DNA from: Dyella halodurans
GTDB taxonomy: Bacteria; Pseudomonadota; Gammaproteobacteria; Xanthomonadales; Rhodanobacteraceae
DNA length: 64,000 nucleotides
Reading direction: 5' to 3'
Assembly (NCBI RefSeq): GCF_026283925.1
Contig: NZ_JAPDPF010000006.1
Location: forward strand, 186,001 to 250,000
Translations under genes and position numbers: made by a program
Shown: positions 37,561-45,537 of the stretch, in pieces
How the letters are laid out: each line of letters starts with the position of its first letter
How positions within the stretch are numbered: position 1 is the first letter of the stretch
The notes under the pieces: generated by a model
Seen by the model: the letters and a program-made list of their open reading frames with translations, nothing else
The model's database searches: none
What the model was told of the DNA's origin: nothing

Positions 37561-39024
37561 ATGTCCGCCGCATCCGCACGACACACCGCCAAGCGCGCTT
37601 CCAAGTCCAAGGCCAGTGACACCAAGCCCAAGTCGGCCACCAGCAAACGATCGCACCTGTCGCAGGACAGCTTTCACCAGGCGGTGGAAATCAGGCAGGA
37701 GATGGCGAAGAACATACGCGACAAGTGCTCGCGCAAGTCGCTGGGTGGCTGGCGGGCGCCAAAACCCCGACGTGACCCGGTCGACATCCTGATCGAAACC
37801 TCGAAAGGCCGGGTCGAGTCGTTGGTGCCAATCCGTTATGCCCGCATGATGGCCTCGCCCTTCGCCTTTTATCGGGGCGCCGCCGCGATCATGGCCAGTG
37901 ACCTTTCCTCGACCGCAAGCACGGGCTTGCACCTGCAGATCTGCGGGGATGCGCACCTGGTGAACTTTGGCGGCTTCGCCACGCCGGAACGCAAGCTGGT
38001 GTTCGACATCAACGATTTCGACGAGACCACCATCGGCCCGTGGGAATGGGACGTGAAGCGGCTCTGCGCCAGCCTGGTCGTCGCTGCGCGCGCCAATGAG
38101 TGCCCGGCCGATGATGCACATGACATCGCCTGGGCAGCCGCCGCCGCTTATCGTGATCACATGGCTGAGTACGCGGTCATGCCGCTGCTCGATGCCTGGT
38201 ACGACCATATCGACATGGAGGCAGTCATCGGCCGCATGCAGGACGAGCAAATGAAGAAACTGACGACCAAGAACGTGCGCAAGGCCAAGGAGCACACGGC
38301 CCACATGAAGGAGTTCGTCAAGTTGACGGTGGCGGGCGGCTCTCCTGCACGGATCCAGGACGAACCACCCTTGCTGTATCACGACGCCGACCTGCAAAAC
38401 GAGATCAGCGTGGAAGAGCGCGCGCGTGCCTTCGAGTTCTATTTTGATTCGCTGCAGCCGGAACGAAGGGTCTTGCTGGATCGCTTTGAGGCCGTCGACG
38501 CCGCCGTCAAGGTCGTCGGCGTAGGCAGCGTGGGCACCTACTGCGGCATCATCCTGTTCGTATCCGGCAGCGGCGACCCCCTGTTCCTGCAGTTCAAGGA
38601 GGCGCGGGAGTCGGTGATCGACCCGTTTGTCGGCAGGAACCCTTATGCGCACCAGGGGCAACGCGTGGTTGCCGGCCAGCGGCTGATGCAGTCGGCGAGC
38701 GATATATTCCTTGGCTGGACCCAAGGGCCGAAGCGCCAGTTCTATTTGCGTCAACTGCGCGATGCCAAGATCTCGCCACAGGTCGATCTGATGAATACGG
38801 CGAATCTGCGTCGTTATGGGCGACTGTGTGCCCACACCCTGGCACGTGCGCATGCGCGATCGGGAGATGCCTTGCTGCTGGCCGCCTATCTTGGCAAGAG
38901 CGACGCCTTCGCCGACGCCATCGCATCATTCTCGGTGGCCTACGCCGACCAAAACGAAAGCGATCATGCCGCCATGGTCAAGGCAGCCCGGGCGGGGCGC
39001 ATTCAGGTCGCAACGATCGACTAA
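37561..39024 (+). CDS. DUF2252 family protein
   Basis: A 487-aa protein. A Lys/Ser/Ala-rich start (residues 1-45) is followed by a DUF2252 domain with RMMASPFAFYRGAA, LQICGDAHLVNFGGFATPER and FDINDFDETTIGPWEWDVKRL. These resemble aminoglycoside-phosphotransferase-like kinases in layout; function is unknown. It is probably cytoplasmic. No operon partner: a 246-bp gap with one weak inverted repeat lies upstream and an opposite-strand gene downstream. Confidence 0.88.
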   Translation: MSAASARHTAKRASKSKASDTKPKSATSKRSHLSQDSFHQAVEIRQEMAKNIRDKCSRKSLGGWRAPKPRRDPVDILIETSKGRVESLVPIRYARMMASPFAFYRGAAAIMASDLSSTASTGLHLQICGDAHLVNFGGFATPERKLVFDINDFDETTIGPWEWDVKRLCASLVVAARANECPADDAHDIAWAAAAAYRDHMAEYAVMPLLDAWYDHIDMEAVIGRMQDEQMKKLTTKNVRKAKEHTAHMKEFVKLTVAGGSPARIQDEPPLLYHDADLQNEISVEERARAFEFYFDSLQPERRVLLDRFEAVDAAVKVVGVGSVGTYCGIILFVSGSGDPLFLQFKEARESVIDPFVGRNPYAHQGQRVVAGQRLMQSASDIFLGWTQGPKRQFYLRQLRDAKISPQVDLMNTANLRRYGRLCAHTLARAHARSGDALLLAAYLGKSDAFADAIASFSVAYADQNESDHAAMVKAARAGRIQVATID

Positions 39025-39085
39025 GGCAACCGCTGCTGGTCGATCCTTGTCAGCCATGGCAGTCTTCGCGCCGGGCCGGGAGACC

Positions 39086-40015
39086 CTACGGATGCAAACG
39101 CATGCCGTCTTCGGCAAACACGACGGGCCCTTGGTAATGCGCGCGGATGGACGCCTCTACGCTCGCGCGCTGCTGATCAATCGAGGGTGACAAGTGGCTG
39201 AGCAGCAGTTTTTTCGTTTCGCTGCCGGCAGCCACCACGCCTATCGTCCTGGGCGGCGTGTGCAAGGTGTAGAGCACGGGCCGCGAGCCGGGTGGATCGA
39301 GCACCACGCAATTGAAGACCAGCAGGTCCGTGTGTTGGGCAATTCGACTCAGATTGTCGATGCCCTTGGCATCGATGTCACCGCTGAACGTGATGCTTTG
39401 ATCGCGATAGTCAATGCGATAGATCACCGCGGGCGCATCGCCGTGATGACCTGCTATCGCGCTGATATTCAGGCCATGCTCTGAATAAATGGTCTGCGGC
39501 GTCTTGGGGGCATTCGCGGACGCATCGAGATCGGTCGCCTTGATCGTCATTGGCGCGGCAAAGTCGCGCAGGTAGCTATACGCGCCCGCCGGCCCGAACA
39601 GCAGATCGATGTAGCGGCTGGTGGCCGGGAAGGTCGCATCCTCACCTTCGCCATGATGGCCCGTCGGTCCAAAGACCCGGAGATTGACCGGGCCACTGGC
39701 TGAAATCGCCCGCGCCTTGAACAGCCCCGGCAGTTCCCCGGTGTGGTCGATATGCAGATGCGTCAGCAAGACGATATCGACCTTGTCCAGGGACAGCTTT
39801 GCCTCGCCCAGTCGCACAAACGTGCCGGGCCCTGCGTCAACCAGGATGCGCGGCTCGCCATCCACGAGCACCACGTATCCCGCGCCGGCACGACCCGTCG
39901 CGCCGGGGCCGCCGGAGCCGAGCACCACCAGGTCCAGTGGCGGCGCCACCGGCGCTGCAACACTGCTGAGCGTGGCGAATATCAGGATCGCCGCAACCAG
40001 GGTCAGTTTGAACAT
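39086..40015 (-). CDS. Secreted MBL-fold metallohydrolase
   Basis: A 309-aa protein with a signal peptide (about 20 residues, ends SSVAA). The zinc motif THLHIDH near residue 85 begins a metallo-beta-lactamase fold; DAGPGTF and GHHGD follow. The layout fits RNase Z/lactonase-like MBL proteins rather than true beta-lactamases. Active in the periplasm; substrate unknown. It is convergent with DUF2252. Confidence 0.85.
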   Translation of the reverse strand: MFKLTLVAAILIFATLSSVAAPVAPPLDLVVLGSGGPGATGRAGAGYVVLVDGEPRILVDAGPGTFVRLGEAKLSLDKVDIVLLTHLHIDHTGELPGLFKARAISASGPVNLRVFGPTGHHGEGEDATFPATSRYIDLLFGPAGAYSYLRDFAAPMTIKATDLDASANAPKTPQTIYSEHGLNISAIAGHHGDAPAVIYRIDYRDQSITFSGDIDAKGIDNLSRIAQHTDLLVFNCVVLDPPGSRPVLYTLHTPPRTIGVVAAGSETKKLLLSHLSPSIDQQRASVEASIRAHYQGPVVFAEDGMRLHP

Positions 40016-40101
40016 GGGCCTTCTCCAGCGGAGTATGGACAGCCTATCAAGCGACGTCGCCAGTCACGTGAGCGTGATCGTTCGCGCGGACGGCGCCACG
40101 C

Positions 40102-40305
40102 CTATTCCGGCTGGCGCCGCTTCCACCAGCGCCAGACCACGGCGCCGGAGCCGACGATGAGCCATCCGGCGTAGACGATCATCAAGCCTACGCCAAGCGC
40201 CCTTGAATGCGTGGCCACGCCCCAGCCAAGCAGGCAGCAAAAGAGGATGAATCCCAGCAATGCGATGGGACTGAACACGCTGCCTCGCGTTGGCTTGTCC
40301 TTCAC
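40102..40305 (-). CDS. Small two-helix membrane protein
   Basis: A 67-aa product from GTG 40305, which has AGAGGG about 6 nt upstream on the minus strand. It has two hydrophobic helices (about residues 13-33 and 38-58) and a basic end WRWWKRR. The frame stays open up to 40428 (108 aa), but the extra residues are Pro/Val-rich and lack a ribosome site. No family is recognised. It lies 86 bp upstream of the MBL gene on the same strand. Confidence 0.5.
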   Translation of the reverse strand: MKDKPTRGSVFSPIALLGFILFCCLLGWGVATHSRALGVGLMIVYAGWLIVGSGAVVWRWWKRRQPE

Positions 40306-40540
40306 GACCGACCCTCTGCTGACCGGCGCCGGCACCGGCACCGGCAATGCCGCCACGATGGCGCCGGGGATGTACTCCGCGGATCCCCTACGAACGTTCC
40401 AGGGTCCCATGCGCCGACCGAAAAGCAATCAATGACGGCGCTAGTACAATCGGCCGACCTGCCCCATCGGCGGTCGGGCGTGGAACGTACTGACTGCCTT
40501 TCCCCGCCGTAGCAATGTAAATCCACCGGAAGAAGTGACG

Positions 40541-40903
40541 ATGAAGAACTATTTCGCCTGCGCCGTTATCGCGACACTCCTCGCGGGATGCACCAACGCG
40601 CTGTCGTTGCGTGATTCGGCGCCAACCGCCACGTATGCCGGCAGCGGCAGCGCCGAAGCCGTGGCCGATTGCGTCGTCAATGCCTGGTCGGCAAAGTCGC
40701 TCAGCCTGCAAAGAATCGTGCTGTACAGCGGGACCACCATTGAAATCCGCGAAACGGAAAAGAGTCCCGTCATCGCCCTGGTCGACATCAAGCCGGTGGG
40801 TGAAAATACCATCGCCAAGTACTACTCGAATTTTCCGACTGACGACTCGTGGTTCTTCGACCACATCGAAACCTGCATGAATGTGACGCCCGCCGACGGC
40901 TGA
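40541..40903 (+). CDS. Small lipoprotein
   Basis: A 120-aa lipoprotein: hydrophobic FACAVIATLLAGC places the lipid Cys at position 17. The mature part holds a second Cys pair (ADCVVNAW, IETCMNV) that may form a disulfide. ATG 40541 has GGAAG 10 nt upstream. TACAAT at about 40446-40451 may be its -10. No family is recognised. A terminator lies downstream, shared with hlyD. Confidence 0.7.
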   Translation: MKNYFACAVIATLLAGCTNALSLRDSAPTATYAGSGSAEAVADCVVNAWSAKSLSLQRIVLYSGTTIEIRETEKSPVIALVDIKPVGENTIAKYYSNFPTDDSWFFDHIETCMNVTPADG

Positions 40904-40967
40904 TCGGCTCGCGCGCGGATGACCGAACCTCGCGACCCCGCCCACCCGAGGCCAGCATGATGAGAAT

Positions 40968-41003
40968 GCCTGGCGCGCCCTGACCGCGCGCCAGGCGTCT
41001 TTT
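40968..41003. terminator. Intrinsic terminator between convergent genes
   Basis: GCCTGGCGCG (40968-40977) and CGCGCCAGGC (40987-40996) form a perfect 10-bp stem, followed by GTCTTTTC on the plus strand. It lies between the lipoprotein gene and the end of the HlyD-type gene. Confidence 0.75.
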
Positions 41004-41005
41004 CA

Positions 41006-42046
41006 CTAAGGCGTGGGTTTGCCCTGGTCCCGGCCCCTGTCCAGCACCCGCCGCTGCTGCACGTCGATGCTCGCGGTCATGCCGGCCGCCAGCACGACAT
41101 CGGCGGGAATGCTGGCTTCGTCGATGTCGATGCGCACCGGCACGCGCTGCGCCAGGCGCACCCAGTTGAACGTCGGGTTGACGTCGGCCAGCAGATCCCT
41201 GCCGGTGGGATTGTCGCGATCGGTGATGCCGCGGGCGACGCCGGTGATGCGGCCGCGCAGGCGCACGCCGCCGCTCAACAGGCGAATGTCGACCGGGTCG
41301 CCTACGCGAATGCTCGGCAACTTGGTTTCCTCGAAATAGCCATAGATGTAGTAGCTGTGGCGATCGATCAGCGCCAGGCGCGGACTGCCCGCGGCGGCAT
41401 AGTCACCCACGCGTACATCGAGGTTGGTCACGTAACCGTCGACCGGCGCGCGCACCTCGGTGCGTGCGACGTCGAGCTTGGCGCGCTCCACGGCAACCTG
41501 CGCCTGCACCACCGCCGCCTCGGCCTGTTCACGCGCCGCCGTGGCCTGGTGGCCGCTGGCCTGGGCCTGCTGCCAGACGGCACGCGCCGTATCGGCGGCG
41601 GAGCGGGCGTCGGTACGCTCTTCCTTGGGCACGACGTCGGCCAGGTCCTGGCGACGCCGCGCCTGGTCCTGGCGCATGTCGTACTCGGCCCGACGCGCGG
41701 CGGCGCTGGCCAGCACGGCATCGATATTGGCGCCAGCGGCCCGCGCACTGGCTTCGGCGGCAGCAAGATTGGCCTGGGCTTGTGCCAGCGCGATGTGGAA
41801 GCGCTCGGGGTCGATGACGAACAGCACGTCACCCCGGTTGACCACCTGGTTGTCGACCACCGCCACGCGGGTGACCAGGCCGGAAACGTCGGGCGCAATG
41901 CGCGCCACTTCGGCGCGCACGCGACCGTCGCGCGTCCACGGCGAATACATGTAATGCCGCCACAGCGCGTGGCCAAGCAACAACGCCACCACGACGACGA
42001 CGGCGGTGATAAGAAAGCGGAGCAAGGGCTGGGTCTGGATCTTCAT
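41006..42046 (-). CDS. HlyD/EmrA-type membrane fusion protein
   Basis: A 346-aa periplasmic adaptor: one N-terminal membrane helix (about residues 10-30), a biotinyl-lipoyl domain split around a long Ala-rich coiled coil (about residues 80-185), and a beta-barrel with GYFEETKLPSIRVGDPVDI. It links an inner-membrane pump to the outer membrane. With DUF1656 and FUSC genes upstream it forms an AaeXAB-like aromatic-acid efflux unit (inference from gene order). No outer membrane factor gene is present in the window. Confidence 0.9.
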   Translation of the reverse strand: MKIQTQPLLRFLITAVVVVVALLLGHALWRHYMYSPWTRDGRVRAEVARIAPDVSGLVTRVAVVDNQVVNRGDVLFVIDPERFHIALAQAQANLAAAEASARAAGANIDAVLASAAARRAEYDMRQDQARRRQDLADVVPKEERTDARSAADTARAVWQQAQASGHQATAAREQAEAAVVQAQVAVERAKLDVARTEVRAPVDGYVTNLDVRVGDYAAAGSPRLALIDRHSYYIYGYFEETKLPSIRVGDPVDIRLLSGGVRLRGRITGVARGITDRDNPTGRDLLADVNPTFNWVRLAQRVPVRIDIDEASIPADVVLAAGMTASIDVQQRRVLDRGRDQGKPTP

Positions 42047-42055
42047 TTCTATGAC

Positions 42056-42256
42056 TCAGGGGTATAACAACAGGCCGGCAGCGCCGAACAGACAAAAGAA
42101 CAAGGCGACGCGGAACAGGGAGGGATGCCAGACATAGCGGTACAGGCCATAGCGACCGACGATGGTATCGACCACCCATAACACCAGCAGGCAGCCGAGA
42201 TATACCAGCAGGATGCTGGGCACCAACGCGTCGGCGAGGGCGATTTCACGGGGCAT
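42056..42256 (-). CDS. DUF1656 (AaeX-like) small membrane protein
   Basis: A 66-aa protein with two hydrophobic helices (about residues 9-28 and 45-64), typical of the DUF1656 family found between FUSC and HlyD genes. It starts inside the last codons of the FUSC gene (11-nt overlap) and ends 9 bp before hlyD. Role in the pump unknown. Confidence 0.88.
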   Translation of the reverse strand: MPREIALADALVPSILLVYLGCLLVLWVVDTIVGRYGLYRYVWHPSLFRVALFFCLFGAAGLLLYP

Positions 42257-44387
42257 GGGATGGCTCGGGCGATTTGACGATATAGGGGGCGAGCGCGGAC
42301 TCGTCGTCGCGCAGCGCCGTGCGTAGCTGCAACAGGTGCGCCAGCGCCGGCTGGCAGCTGGCGCGCGCCTGCGGCAAGGTTTGCGTGGTCAGGGTAATGG
42401 CATGGTCGACCGCGCGATCCGCCTGCTGCCAGCGCGCGGCGTCCGGCTCGTCATACAACTGGGCCAGCGCCAGCACGGCCTGCTGCATGATCTCCAGCAA
42501 GGGCGGCGGCAAGTCCGCATGCAGCATGTCCTGGCGCAATTCAATCACCGCGCGGCCGCAGTCATGCACGGCCAGGGCCCAGGCCAGCAGTTCCTTGGAT
42601 TCGTCGCTTTTCGGCTGGGTGAACGACACGATCTGCTGGAACAGGTCGCGGTTGGCACTCTCGAAGCGGTAGAGCAGGCCTTCCATCGGGCCGGTGGCGG
42701 CGAGCGTCACCTGGCGACGCAGCTGTTGCAGCTGGCGCCGACGCAGCCAGCGCGTGCCGATCAGGGTCGGGATCACCATGAACGCCACGCCGCTCATCAT
42801 CAAGCCAAACAGCGAGGCGATGCCATCGTTGATGAAACGCTCCGGGTTGTACTCCATCGGGTTCTTCAACGCGAAGATGTAGACAAAGCCCAGGGTATAG
42901 CCGGCACCGACGCCCGGCAGGGTCGCGTTGCGCGTAGTCAGATAAGGCCCGATCAGCAACAGCGGCGTGGTCGCGAGGATCAGCATCGTGAAACCGTCGC
43001 TACCAGGCAGCAGCCAGAACGTCACGATGTAAGCCGCCGCCATGCCCAAGGCATAGCCGACCCAGGTGTTGGCCGTGGCCGCCAACGGCGTGGGCGAGGT
43101 GGCCAGCAGGCCACTGAAGACGGTGGCCAGGATCAAGGCGCCGGGGCCAAACGGCCATGCCGTCGCCAGCCAGAACACGCTCAGCGTAAGCATGGTGAGG
43201 AAGGTACGCACCACCGCGATCAGCGGCGTGGCGTAGTCGTTGGCGCGCTTGAAGTCGACGCGCTCCACCGTGCCCTGCAAGCGTCCCTGCGTTTCACGCA
43301 GCGTCGCCTCCAACGCCGTGAAGTCGCGCAGCTCGTTGACGAAGCGGCGCAACAGCGTGGTTCCGCTGTCGAACTCGAGCAACAGCTCCGGGTCCTGGCG
43401 CAGTTCGTCACGCAGCTTGGCGGCCAGGGCCGGCAGCTTGGCCTCGCTCGCCTCCAGGCGCGTGGCCAACATGCGTGGCATCGCGCTTTCGCCCGGTTCC
43501 GGCGAAAGCGCCTCACCGACGGGTGCATAGAGCTTGATCAGCGCGCCCGCCGTACGCGGATGGTGGTTCCGTTGCAGCCGGTTGATCAGGTGGTGCAGCG
43601 ACTGGAAGCTGGTGGCCGCGGCCATGTAGCGCAGATTGAGCAGCTGCAAGCGGCTGCTGCGCGCGCGGGCCTCCGGATCTTCGAAGATCACGGTCGAGCG
43701 CAGGTCCTCCAACTGCACGGCGGCACGCACAACGCGCAGGTGCGCCTGCTCCATCTCGGAACGGGGAATGTGGCCTCCCAGGCTGCCGCGTGCGAATTCG
43801 ATGAAGTGCCCGAAGTGCTCGCGTGAACTGCGGCGCAGTACCTCGCGCAGGCGTTCGGGCAGCACGATGTCGCTGACCAGGCCGGCGATGATGATGCCGA
43901 GCATCACCTCGCTTACGCGCGTGACCGCGGAATTGAACACGGCGTTCGGGTTATTGATCGCCGGCAGCGCCACGATCGCCGCGGTATAGCCGGCCAGCAC
44001 GAAGCCGTAGGACATGAAGTTGCGGTACAGCACGGCGCCACCCGCGCACAGGCCGACCCAGAGCGACAGGCTGAGCAGGAACAGCTCGCGTTGCTGCGGA
44101 AACGCCGCCATCAGCAGCAAGCCGCACAAGCTGCCGGCGACCGTGCCGATGGCGCGGTAGAAACTCTTCGCCAGCACCATGCCGCTGTGCGGATGCATCA
44201 CGATCGACACGGTGATCATCGCCGTCGCCGGCTGCTCGAGCTGGAACACCATCGCCAGCCAGGCGGTGATGTAGAACGCCAGCATGCACTTGAACACGAA
44301 GACCCACGCCAGTCGCTCGCCGGTGAGGAACTCGGCCAACCAGGGCCAGGCTCGCTGCGTACGAAGATCCTGAGGAACCGCCGCCAT
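42246..44387 (-). CDS. FUSC family efflux pump (AaeB-like)
   Basis: A 713-aa protein with two clusters of membrane helices (about residues 28-180 and 390-540) separated and followed by cytoplasmic parts, the layout of FUSC/AaeB pumps (about 650-720 aa) that expel aromatic acids or similar toxic compounds. It is 3 bp from the MarR gene upstream, so all four genes are one operon. Confidence 0.9.
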   Translation of the reverse strand: MAAVPQDLRTQRAWPWLAEFLTGERLAWVFVFKCMLAFYITAWLAMVFQLEQPATAMITVSIVMHPHSGMVLAKSFYRAIGTVAGSLCGLLLMAAFPQQRELFLLSLSLWVGLCAGGAVLYRNFMSYGFVLAGYTAAIVALPAINNPNAVFNSAVTRVSEVMLGIIIAGLVSDIVLPERLREVLRRSSREHFGHFIEFARGSLGGHIPRSEMEQAHLRVVRAAVQLEDLRSTVIFEDPEARARSSRLQLLNLRYMAAATSFQSLHHLINRLQRNHHPRTAGALIKLYAPVGEALSPEPGESAMPRMLATRLEASEAKLPALAAKLRDELRQDPELLLEFDSGTTLLRRFVNELRDFTALEATLRETQGRLQGTVERVDFKRANDYATPLIAVVRTFLTMLTLSVFWLATAWPFGPGALILATVFSGLLATSPTPLAATANTWVGYALGMAAAYIVTFWLLPGSDGFTMLILATTPLLLIGPYLTTRNATLPGVGAGYTLGFVYIFALKNPMEYNPERFINDGIASLFGLMMSGVAFMVIPTLIGTRWLRRRQLQQLRRQVTLAATGPMEGLLYRFESANRDLFQQIVSFTQPKSDESKELLAWALAVHDCGRAVIELRQDMLHADLPPPLLEIMQQAVLALAQLYDEPDAARWQQADRAVDHAITLTTQTLPQARASCQPALAHLLQLRTALRDDESALAPYIVKSPEPSHAP

Positions 44388-44390
44388 GGC

Positions 44391-44885
44391 TTATTCGCGC
44401 TCCAGCTGCGCGCTGAATTTCTTCAGCAGGCGCTCCAGCTGCGCCATGTCGCGCGGATGCAGGCCACTCACCTGCCGCTCCAGCAGCGCGCACACATCCG
44501 GCAGGAAGCTCTCGATCATCGCCACCCCTTCGGCGGTCAGCGTGAGCGACACCTTGCGACGGTCCTCGTCGCTGGCGTGCCGCGCGATCAAACCCTTGTC
44601 GCAAAGCTCGTTGGTAAGACGGGTGATGTTGGCGGACTTCTCGCCGGCAGCATCGGCCAGCTCGGTCGGATGCAGCGTATAGCTCGCGGTGCCGTACAGC
44701 ATCATCAACAGGTTGTACTCGGGATGATTGATGCCGTAGGGCCGCAACATCGCGTTGGCATCGTCATGTACGCGTTTATAAATGTGCTTGATCAACCGGA
44801 TCAGCACCGCCGGCTCCAGCGGAAACGCTGGATGCCGCTGACAGGTGATGGCCAACCGCTGTTCGGTGGGAAGGAAGCTGCTCAT
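44391..44885 (-). CDS. MarR family transcriptional regulator
   Basis: A 164-aa winged-helix regulator. Residues 60-125 hold LHPTELADAAGEKSANITRLTNELCDKGLI (HTH) and the wing RHASDEDRRKVSLTL with the conserved DxRxxxxxLT pattern. It is first in the efflux operon, next to a palindromic site, and so likely represses itself and the pump until an aromatic ligand binds. Confidence 0.92.
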   Translation of the reverse strand: MSSFLPTEQRLAITCQRHPAFPLEPAVLIRLIKHIYKRVHDDANAMLRPYGINHPEYNLLMMLYGTASYTLHPTELADAAGEKSANITRLTNELCDKGLIARHASDEDRRKVSLTLTAEGVAMIESFLPDVCALLERQVSGLHPRDMAQLERLLKKFSAQLERE

Positions 44886-44903
44886 GGCGTCCGGCCTAAT
44901 TAG

Positions 44904-44915
44904 TACATATATGTA
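44904..44915. promoter_or_regulatory. Candidate MarR operator upstream of the efflux operon
   Basis: TACATATATGTA is a perfect 12-bp palindrome 19 bp upstream of the marR start. A second half-match, TTACATATGAA, lies from 44919. Both stand in an AT-rich island. Such sites are usual for autorepressing MarR proteins. Confidence 0.65.
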
Positions 44916-44979
44916 TTATTTACATATGAATTTTATGGCTGTCGCGGAGTACGTGCAAGAGCGTCATCCCTTGGATGTG

Positions 44980-45006
44980 AAAAAGGCGCCACGAGGGCGC
45001 CTTTGT
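44980..45006. terminator. Intrinsic terminator (bidirectional)
   Basis: AAAGGCGCC (44982-44990) and GGCGCCTTT (44996-45004) pair around ACGAG; a T-run stands on each side (TTTGTTTG on plus, TTTTT on minus). It ends the DUF4156 lipoprotein gene. Confidence 0.85.
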
Positions 45007-45028
45007 TTGTCGGGGAAAGCCGGGCGGC

Positions 45029-45445
45029 TTAGCCGCCCTTGACCGGGAACGTCTCGAAGGCCCCCGGCGCACTCGCGCTGGACGGGCTGGCCGGCTTGCC
45101 CGCCGGGTGGCTGGACGGCGCCAACTGCGCCGTGCCGCACTGGTAGGCGCCCCAGGGCTGCGAGCCGTCGGTCAGCTCGCCCAGTGGCTTGATGGTGTCG
45201 GCGTGCATCTTGGCCGCCTCATTGCGCGCCATCACCTCCAGCTCGTCGCGCACCTTGATGTCATTGCGATTGACCGGGCCGACATGGTCCATCACCGACA
45301 CCGTGACCTTGCCCAGGTCATGACAGGAGGACACATCGCCGGTCCAGGCCGTGCGGACGTTCTTCGCGGCATCGTCCAGGGTGATGCCCCAGGTGCAGGC
45401 GCCAAGTAGCGCGATGGGAACGAGCAGCAGCAGGGTCTTGCGCAT
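45029..45445 (-). CDS. DUF4156-type lipoprotein
   Basis: A 138-aa lipoprotein with signal LLVPIALLGAC (Cys17). A segment of about 85 residues has one Cys near residue 41 (SSCHDLGKVTVSV) and another at 102 (YQCG), then a Pro/Ser/Ala-rich tail. This resembles the DUF4156 family of outer-membrane lipoproteins, function unknown. It stands 92 bp downstream of the M16 gene. Confidence 0.75.
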   Translation of the reverse strand: MRKTLLLLVPIALLGACTWGITLDDAAKNVRTAWTGDVSSCHDLGKVTVSVMDHVGPVNRNDIKVRDELEVMARNEAAKMHADTIKPLGELTDGSQPWGAYQCGTAQLAPSSHPAGKPASPSSASAPGAFETFPVKGG

Positions 45446-45537
45446 GGGTTACTCCGCAACATGAAATGTGAAAGCCGGGCGGTTACCCGCCCGGCCTCCA
45501 TCCTAACCCGGGGACGTGAACAGGTCCCCACAGGAAC

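Noticed and set aside
40306-40428. Longer start for the two-helix membrane protein
   Set aside because: The added residues are Pro/Val-rich and lack a ribosome site; GTG 40305 has one. Not fully excluded.
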